Assembly: GCA_030141605.1 (NCBI GenBank)
Contig: JAQGDQ010000450.1
Location: 1-62,000, forward strand
Direction of reading: 5' to 3'
DNA: 62,000 nucleotides
From: Tubiluchus corallicola
Taxonomy: Eukaryota > Priapulida > Priapulimorpha > Priapulimorphida > Tubiluchidae
Below, piece by piece: positions 22,001-32,500 of this stretch (the stretch's first letter is position 1; each line of letters starts with the position of its first letter). Position numbers and translations under genes: made by a program. The notes beneath the pieces are model-generated. The model did not search any database and was not told the DNA's origin. It saw only the letters and a program-made list of their open reading frames with translations.

Positions 22001-25000
22001 GCAAACAGAACAGTTGGATAGCCAAGATTCTCCTGAATAGAAGCTAATTTGTAATCATTTAGTTATGTCTGTGCTCATACAGTAGTAAAAAGTCATGGGT
22101 CTTATAAGACCTATTTTGAATGGTGCGGCCCTGAATGAATCTTTTGTTTGGCTAGCGAAGAACAGGCTTCGAATGTTCTATTTATTTTTCAAACTTTACA
22201 GAATGTTATCGAAAACGGCTGCACCTTACAGCTTAAATATACAAAGTTTACAAAGCGTTGTTGTTGACGCTAGCCCTGATTGCAATAAGACAGCATGTAA
22301 GCGGTAAAAAATGTCAAAACGAATTTTTTAAGCTTTATATATGAAAGCGTGTTTTAAAGCAGAACTGCCATTTCTGTCTTGATAGCTAATGTTTCACTGT
22401 TATAGGTTTTTGTCAGAAAATTGAAAAAGGCTATACATAAGGACGACCCGGAGACAGCGGCAAGGTTGCGAGACAACAAGCCAGTTTACAAATTGGACCA
22501 TGTTGTCAGAGAAAGGTGTGTGCGCAGTTCTGTAAGGCGTAATTGTATTGATAACCGGATTTTCGACATTTGTGTTGCCACGCTGTATGCGTTTGGCTAC
22601 AATTTAGTTCACGAATTTTAAAATAACTGCCATACACGTCGGTGCCAGAGTTTCATTATATCTTTCCAAAACCTAAGCAGATTTTTGCCGTGACATTTTA
22701 CGAGAATCCAGAGAATCGAGGTCTTAATTATGTCTAGTTGAAGTGCGATGAATTATAATCATTGAAACAGCAAAGATTGAATTTCAATTTAAATTGATTA
22801 ATTACAAGAATTATTCACTATCAGTACTAACAATTTTTTCAGAAGGAGACCTAACATGTCCTGGAACAGTCTCTGTTTCCCACACCACAAAGAAACTTTT
22901 TTTCCTGCAGGCTTTGATAATGCCATGTTTGTAAAGTTTTTTACGTAAAACACTAAAAACTTTCCCGATAACTTGACGTATTGGCCGTTTCCAATTTTTT
23001 TACACCGTCTGACTGCCTTGAGTTTGCTTTCTTGTTGGCTTGGCAACGAGCGCAGAACCCTATGAAATTTACGTTCAGCTCTGATTGGAAGATACAGTGT
23101 GCCAAAGACACTTTGGAAGTAACTAAGAAAGCTCGCAAGTGCAACATGGCAGTGTGCAGTCGACCCTCGTTAAACCGGACCCCGTTAGCCCAGATATCGG
23201 ATAAGACGGACGTCATCCGTGGTAAAGGAAACTGACCGATTTCCTTCCGAGCTGGAGCACTAAACTTAACACGGCCTACCAACTGTATCCTCATAGGTTA
23301 ACTATTTTAAAGTAATATACAGTGTAGTATATAGTGCACAGTATATAGTGCAATGCATATAGGCCTTATTAAGGTGATTATTCCTGTATTATATAGATTA
23401 TATATAGGCATATCGGATAAATCGGACAATCGGCTAAACCGGACACCCCCCCCACCCCCCAATTAGTCCGGTTTAACGAGGGTTGGCTGTATGTGTTAGT
23501 GTAAGGAAAAGAGCGCAAAAGTCAAATTAATGCCAGTATTTCTTAATTTTTTTAACAGTCAGGTTAAACCCGCACGAATCTCACAGGATTAGCGGTAATG
23601 GGCATTGGCGTGCATGCTTACGCAAATGAATTCGGAGATTCGCGCTGCAATGCTGGCCCTGCATGACCCGTATAAATCGTCAGGTTCTCACCTTGTCTGT
23701 TACTGAGATGCTACCATACAAATGTTCTCAAAGTTATTCAGCCATCGTCTTCTCCTATTTTATTGTTACATTCATTAGATACGTATCAGAGCCCTGCATG
23801 ACCCATATATAAGTCTTCAGATTCTTACTTTGTCTGTTACTGAGATGCTACCATATAAATGTTCGCAAGGTTATTCAGCCATTGTCTTCTCCTATCCTAC
23901 TGTTACACTTGCTAGATACGTATCAGAGCCGGAATTCATTAAAATGTTCTTAAGAATTTTCAGACAGAAATATTTAAAAACTTCATACCGTGTTCGTAAG
24001 AATTTTCAGACAGAAATATTTAAAAACTTCATACCATGTTCGTAAGAATTTTCAGACAGAAATATTTAAAAACTTCATACCGTGTTCGTAAGAATTTTCA
24101 GACAGAAATATTTAAAAACTTCATACCATGTTCGTAAGAATTTTCAGACAGAAATATTTAAAAACTTCATACCATGTTCGTAAGAATTTTCAGACAAATA
24201 TTTAAAAACTTCATACCATGTTCCTAAGAATTTTATGACAGAAATATTTAAAAACTTCATACCATGTTCGTAAGAATTTTCAGACAGAAATATTTAAAAA
24301 CTTCATACCATGTTCGTAAGAATTTTCAGACAAATATTTAAAAACTTCATACCATGTTCGTAAGAATTTTCAGACAAATATTTAAAAACTTCATACCGTG
24401 TTCGTATGAATTTTCAGACAGAAATATTTAAAAACTTCATACCGTGTTCGTAAGAATTTTCAGACAGAAATATTTAAAAACTTCATACCATGTTTGTAAG
24501 AATTTTCAGACAGAAATATTTAAAAACTTCATACCATGTTCGTAAGAATTTTCAGACAAATATTTAAAAACTTCATACCATGTTCGTAAGAATTTTCAGA
24601 CAGAAATATTTAAAAACTTCATACCATGTTCGTAAGAATTTTCAGACAGAAATATTTAAAAACTTCATACCACATGTTCGTAAGAATTTTCAGATAGAAA
24701 TATTTAAAAACTTCATATGAACTTTCGTAAGCTGGATTCACAAAAATGTCGCACAAACTACTTGTCTATAGTATCAGGGTTTGCACGGTCAGGAAAATCC
24801 TGGAAAATCTATGAAAATATAGGCTGTCCTGGAAAGTCATTGAAAAGTCGGGAAAATGATGAAAATGGGGCGAAAAGACGGGAGAATTGGAAAGGGTTGC
24901 GAAAATAATCACGATGAACCGATATTTTTCCAAACATTTTTCAACGATTCGTGATAATGATTGGCATAGGAAAGTTTATTTATTGTGATTAGTGTAATTT

Positions 25001-28000
25001 GGTTAGCACTACTGCAACTGTGCCGACACGTTATATATGAGTATATGTATGAATGTCCATACACAAAAATGTTTGAATGTGTATACCGGTAATGCAATTT
25101 CTGCTTAACTTTGTCATAGAAAATCAATGTTTGTTCAGGGAAAAGTCATGGAAAATTATTTTAAAATTCTGTGGGACCCTGGTTGTTTTTATGAAGATTT
25201 TATGCTGATAAAATTCAACCACAGCCATAATCTCTATGGCTTAGGACGTGTTTGCTAACTTCTACAACACTTTTAGTATAATTGCTACGCAGGCTGTAAA
25301 ATAATAACAGTTATTAATAATTAATAATAAAATAATAATAATAATAACCCTCTCACTATTTTGGCAGCCAGGAGTAAGTTTGGGACGCTTTTTTGTTTTT
25401 TTGCTTCTAACAGGGGAAGAACGAGAAAAATCTACATAAGTGCATAAGTAGGTAGGTACGTATTTAGGCGGCAGGCAGACAGCCAGGTACACCTGTCTGT
25501 TAGTTGGCCAGTTGGTCAGGCAGTCAGTAGATAGGTATAGATTTTTGCGAAAACTGGCACAGTGAAAACTGGCACAGTGAAAACTGGCATAATCAAAGCC
25601 GGCATAGTGAAAGCCGGCGTAGTGAAAGTCGGCGTAGTGAAAGACGGCGTAGTGAAAGCCGGCGTAGTGAAAACTGGTACAGTGAAAGGTGGCGTAGTCA
25701 AAACCAGTGTAGTCAAAGCCGGCATAGTGAATGCTGGCGTAGTGAAAACTGCCACAGTGAAATCTGGCGTAGTCAAAACCATCGTAGTCAAAGCCAGCAT
25801 AGTGAAAGCCGGCGTAGTGAAAGCCCGGCGTAATGAAAGCCCGGCGTAGTGAAAGCCGGCGTAGTGAAAACTGGCACAGTGAAAGGTGGCGTAGTCAAAA
25901 CCAGTGTAGTCAAAGCCGGCATAGTGAAAACTGGCATAGTGAAAATTGGCATAGTGAAAGCCGGCGTACTGAAAGCCGGTGTAGTGAAGGGCAGCGTAGT
26001 CAAAGCCGGCGTAATCAAAACCGGCGCATGGAAAACCAATGCAGTGAAAACCGGCGCAGTCAAAGCCGGCATAGTGAAAGCCGTCGTACTGAAAGCCAGC
26101 GTAGTGAAAACTGGCTTAGTGAAAACTGGCGTAGCGTTAAGAACATTCGTCCGTATAAACGTACGAAGAAAATCGTTCGTAAGAGCGTTAATGAACCCTC
26201 CCCTGATTCAGTTCAAAATTTGTAAACTACCAAATACGTCATTGTTTGTCATTGTTTTCCACTTGTTATAGATATCCGTCATTCATTGACGCACTACGAG
26301 ACACCGACGATGCCCTCTGCATGTGTTTCCTGTTCTCCACGTTTCCGAAGGGTAAGCGAACGTTTGTGGAGATAATCCAGCTTTGCCGGCGCCTCTCGGT
26401 GGAATTCATGCATTACGTGATAGCATCGCAAAGCTTGCGAAAGGTAAGCATCGCCATCTGCGAAACTGATTAGACACGTACAGGGTGGGTTAAAAATAAT
26501 GATACGTTTTTGCAAGTCTGCTGGTATGTTTTAAAAAAGCATGGTAGGCTTGTTTGAAATGTTTTCAAGTTTTTTTATCTAGAAACTGTCGAAAAGAAAA
26601 ACACTAGATGTCCTAAAACAAAAGAATTTTATTCTTCCGAATTTATTTTTACCCATAATTGAAATTAAGGCACGTAAAATGACGTAAATTAAGGCACGTA
26701 AACTGCCGTAACTTAAGGCACGTAAACTGCCGTAACTTAAGGCACGTAAACTGCCGTAACTTAAGGCACGTAAACTGCCGTAACTTAAGGCACGTAAACT
26801 GCCGTAACTTAAGGCACGTAAACTGCCGTAACTTAAGGCACGTAAACTGCCGTAACTTAAGGCACGTAAACTGCCGTAACTTAAGGCACGTAAACTGCCG
26901 TAACTTAAGGCACGTAAACTGCCGTAACTTAAGGCACCTAAACTGCCGTAACTTAAGGCACATAAACTGCCGTAAATTAAGGCACATAAACTGCCGTAAA
27001 TTAAGGCACATAAACTGACGTAAATTAAGGCACATAAACTGCCGTAAACGGACATTAATATAAACAGTTTTATATATGGAAATATGTAGTTAAATATCGT
27101 GTTTTTGCTAAAATTCTATTCAGTCCGAGTGACTCATTGTCAATGTTTATGGATGCATTTTAAGGCTTCGTGTCGTTGTACTTATTGTAAATTATTCATT
27201 CGTGATGATTACAGGTGTTCATATCCATAAAAGGTATCTATTATCAAGCAGAGATTATGGGACAAGCCATTACGTGGGTGGTACCACATCAACTTGCTTA
27301 CAATGTGAGTATTCGGTGTCATTGAATTAGTGATAATAATAATAATAATAATAATAATCTTTATTTAAAGTCAGCTTTTGGGTCAACAATTAACATTAGC
27401 TCAGAGCTATTATCGCCGACTGTAAATAACAACCTACAACTACATAACAGAGACTGTTATTACCCCACTTTTGCCCTAAATACCACGTGTCAGGCAGGGC
27501 AACAGCAGGTACCATTTTTAGAGTGTTTGGTATGACCCAGCCGCTGGTTCGAACTCACGACCTCCCAGACGGAAAGCAGACGCGTTACCACTAGACTAAA
27601 CCGTCTGATGCATTTATGGATATGAATTAATGCATTTTCGTCATTTTTGATGAACTTTGGATTCTATGTGTTTTCTAAAAGGCAAATTTCTTGAACATTC
27701 GATGATGTGCTTGTTGTAGTTTTTGTATAATGCCTGAAAACAGAATGATTCTGTCAATTTTGTGATTTGAATACTATTAAAACTTTTGATCATGCGATGC
27801 TCAAATCTCCCAAAACTAACTGTACTGACTATATTCAAGATATCCATTCTTTTATGATGCAGCTCAGTATGTGAAAATCATGTTTGAAGTTGTAGATCAC
27901 TCACTTTGTTTTGATTGAGTTTAGGCACAGAAGTATGAACAAGAATAAAAAATCTATAATACATATTTGCACTGCACACAACAGAAAAGTGTTTATTAAA

Positions 28001-29290
28001 ACTACAGACACATGAGTAGCATAACTGCTGCACTGAACACTGAGAGTTAGAGTGTCCTGCACTGAACATTGAGAGTTAGAGAGTGAGAGTGAGAGTGTCC
28101 TGCACTGAACACTGAGAGTGAGAGTGACTAGAAAGCAAAACCAGTCAGTATATATAGGTATAGGTGACCTATGCAGACTTGCACAGGCTTCACAACAACC
28201 ATTACTTTAAAATAGGGAGAGAACCAGTGAATATGCATTCACTGGACCATACAATTATACTGGGGGTAAGTCAGCTGGTAGAATGTAACAGGAGTAGCCC
28301 ATAGATGGCAGCACCTAATTATAATGTACAATTCCAACTTCCACACAGTATAAGTGAAGCCAACTATTTGCATAAACTTTATAAATTTTGTGAAAATAAT
28401 AATACTTCATTAATTTCTGCAATTATTCACGATTGTAATTAATATCGCACTAAAATTATAACTGTGTTTGCATAGCAAAGTCGTCCACAAGTCGGCAATT
28501 AAGCTTTTCTAGTTGTTCAATGTCCTGAATCTCCATTTGATGAGGATCATTTTGATACCAAGTTCATCACTCTATGTTATTTCTAAGCTGAGATAATCCA
28601 CATTGAAGTTGAGGTGCAGGCTACACACTGAAAAACGTAATCTTGAGAAAATCACTGTTAAAGTCAGCCATTGTTTTTTGTCTCGTTTCTACAAAACATT
28701 TAGCAACCGCACAAATGTTGGTTGCTACGGACTTTGCAAGAACACATTGATGTTATGTTTAAATCCAGTAGATGGCTCTTCCTGACGAAGATCTGGGCTC
28801 GGCAACTTAAAAAACCCGGAAGCAAAATGAACTGCTTCCAGGAGCTTCTATCGGAGTTTAAAAATAGGAGTTTTTTACAATTGCAATTCATGTACTAATT
28901 TCTAGACATAAAAGTAGATAAGGAGTTATAAATTTTAGTGTTTTTTGAACACTCTTTATAATTTGATGCTAGAATACAAAAACAGGAAAGTCCTACATAG
29001 CCTTGGTTTTTATAAAATACGAAAAATTGACATTTGACAAAATTTTTGGTGCATTCTACTTTGAAGCATCATAACGTAGTTTTAGCTATGCCGACTTGGA
29101 TTTCGTTTGCAAGCACACATATTTCATGTTATGATGCATCTTGCGTGTCACTGGACAAATTGTTTTATGTTGTTATTTTGTCAAACTAGATGACTGTAGA
29201 AAATATTGAATTTGTCAGTAAACTCTCTCTCTCCTTCTCTCTCTCCCTTTCTCTCTCTCTCTCTTTCTCTCTCCCTCTCTCTCTCTCCAC

Positions 29291-29324
<34 letters not shown>

Positions 29325-29325
29325 G

Positions 29326-29365
<40 letters not shown>

Positions 29366-29378
29366 TCTCTCTCTCTCC

Positions 29379-29467
<89 letters not shown>

Positions 29468-29475
29468 TCCCTCTC

Positions 29476-29525
<50 letters not shown>

Positions 29526-32500
29526 GTATGTATATAGCTTTTGATTTATGTTTTTGTTTTTAAAAATCCATTTTGTAAATATTTTGTTTCGTATACATTA
29601 ATGAAATTTGACAATGGATCTTTGTAAGCCTTGAAAGCATTATTGTTCTTATAGGTTAAATTAATACTGTACAAAGAAATTTAGAGGATATTTTTTGCAT
29701 ACTATATGAAGAATTTCACTATAATGTGTTGGTTTTCTAGCCTCCGACTGACGTTGATTTTCGCATCATGTCAACATTCACGGAGTTCTACACCACCATG
29801 CTGGGTTTCGTTAACTTTCGTTTATATCAAACCTTGGGACTGCATTACCCGCCTGAACTCACAGTTCACACGACTAAGCATCGTACACAAGAGGGCGACA
29901 CCTGGTGTGATGAAGAAGAAGTAGCAAATGAGGTAACGGAATGCTAGCTGATGTAGTTCGTGTTAAAAGAGAACATTTGACAAATGCACATATTTCCAAG
30001 AACTCGCGTTATACATTTTACCCTTATTTGCTGTTAACTTTTTAGTTCTTACAGATATTTTCTGGAAAGCTATGATTAGCTATGAATATTTTCTGACTAT
30101 GTTAATTGCAAGTTTATATCAACTGCCATTTTTCTTGATAGCTATGTTAAGCCTTTACTACAGATAGTTTTCACGCTCCAGGTACATGAAAGAAAAAGCC
30201 TTACTGTATCGTTTTTTGGTGAATGTAGCAGTTCTTACATTACACTTTTGTTAAGTTTCCTATACTGGTATTGCTGTATAATTCAATTCAATTCAATTCG
30301 TTTATTAACTCCGCAACAATTATCAAAATACAGTATTAGGAATACATGCAATATTATGTAACAAAGGAGAAGGCCAGCGAAGAACCCGTTGGTTATCTAG
30401 TCAGCCAACCTTAAATAGCTAGGATTAAATAGAATTAATTTTGGCACCGTTTTCAATTTAAATTTGAATTCTGTTGACGTGTGTATTTGGCAATTAAATG
30501 ATGGGAAACGCAATATTGTAGAACAGGGGTGTGCAAATTATCTGACTAGCCGGGCCACATAAAACTTTCCCGCAATTCCTGCGGGCCACATGCAGTTTGG
30601 TCAAGAAGCCAAGTACAGAAAGGCCTAATAACGATTTTTTTGCATCCGATTTGTGCACATCATTACTACTACACCCAAGAAACTATTTTAGAAGTTATTA
30701 AAATTTATATTAAAAACCATATATTTCGTCATGTGCGACAGCGACATTAAGTGACAACGGTCTTATAAGGGTTAATGCCATCCAATCTAGAGCAAAAAAC
30801 TACCCGGACTATCTTTGCGATATTGGGGCAGACTTCAGCTGGTCGCGTGGGCCGCACTTTCATTACGTTGACAAACCTCATCGCGGGCCGCACAAGATCT
30901 CTCAGCAAGCCGCAGTTTGCACACCCCTGCTGTAGAACATTATAATTTATATAACCAAAAATTTAGAATTCTAAAATACTGTGAATATGCGAAGCAAACA
31001 AAATAAAAGTAACTGAAGATTTTTAACATAACAGAAAATGGATAATGTGAGCATTAACTAAAAGCATGTGTATGGATTAAATTATGGGACAAATTTACGT
31101 TTTTATGCTCATACTATATATTACTTAAAGGACAAGAAGAGAGGTACCTAAAGTAGGTTTCAGAAAAGTCGCCTTAAAAAGTTATAGTACTTTACAGCAA
31201 TTTTATGCCTATATCGTACTCGCGTTGAACGGAATTTTTGTTTGTTTTTATTTTAAATCTCCCGCGTTACTGTTCCGAAGTCGCCATTACATGACGTCAC
31301 CACGCAAACGTAAATCAGGGAAGGCAATGTTAAATTATGTCCAAAAAACTTTTCGTGCAAATCTATATTACTTAGCATTTCGCTTACCTACTGGAAAGAC
31401 TTATGTAACTAGAAATAATAATTTAAAATGTACGTGCTATTTGGAAAAATGTCGCTGGTCACCCTCCAGGGTGACAAGATGCAGTAATTTAAAATTTTAT
31501 TTAGTTAGTAACGTGTATGCTACAAATGCTCTGATTATTTTTTCAAACTTTACTCAATGTTATCAAAACTTGTTTCAAATGACCTACCATTAAAATGGCT
31601 GTGCCTAACGGTCATCGCGGCAGTTTAAATTTACAAGTTTTATACTGCCGACGCAAGCCATGCATACGAAAAGGTAGTATGTAAGTGGTATAAAATTTCA
31701 AGACGAATTTTTTAAGCTTTATGTAAATGGAGGGTTTTCTTGTGCTTTAACTGGGCCTGTTAGGTTCTACATAAAACTATTTTGGTAACAGCAGTAAATT
31801 GAAAAACTGTGTAATAGAAAAAAAGAAAATGATTTTTATTTCTTTTCTCTGTTTTCATGTATTAAAATGATATTATCTTAAACCTCAAAACAAGGTGCTG
31901 TACCTCTCAGTTCAGTTCACTAATACTGCTGCTGCTACTACTACTATGCAGGTCTACTTAAGTATATACTAAAGACATATAAATGATTGTACAGGTAAAA
32001 ATAAACCTCGAAACAAGGTGCTGTACCTCTCAGTTCAGTTTACTAATACTGCTGCTGCTACTACTACTATGCAGGTCTACTTAAGTATGTACTAAAGACA
32101 TATAAATGATTGTACAGGTAAAAATAAACCTCGAAACAAGGTGCTGTACCTCTCAGTTCAGTTCACTACTACTGCTGCTGCTACTACTACTATGCAGGTC
32201 TACTTAAGTATATACTAAAGACATATAAATGATTGAGAGGTAAAAATAAACCTCAAAACAAGGTGCTGTACCTCTCAGTTCAGTTCACTACTACTGCTGC
32301 TGCATCTACTACTATGCAGGTCTACTTAAGTATGTACTAAAGACATATAAATGATTGTAGAGGTAAAAATAACCTCGAAACAGACCCCATTGTCTTAGTT
32401 AATATTTTAATGAATGCAGTTGATTGACTAAAATTGTGTCAAAACACGGACAAACTGAAACGTTCATTGTAGAGCTGCAGCAGTCGATTTGCGCTGCTGC

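Noticed and set aside
22798-23294. Overlapping ORFs on both strands
   Set aside because: Intronic, partly within a pogo-type MITE, with no domain and no conservation argument.
25516-26271. VKAGV / FTTPAFT / SRRSENW repeat ORFs on both strands
   Set aside because: All frames of a 15-bp minisatellite in a PES1 intron. Openness on both strands shows it is not selection.
26579-27055. Minus-strand ALSYGSLR and CLKLRQFT repeat ORFs
   Set aside because: Artefact of the 24-bp minisatellite in PES1 intron 5.
29186-29544. SLSLSL and RERERE ORFs (SR-like protein)
   Set aside because: Translation of a (CT)n microsatellite.
31225-31593. 122-residue ORF as a gene
   Set aside because: It lies within dispersed repeat R1, and the other copy at 5860-6310 does not keep the frame.
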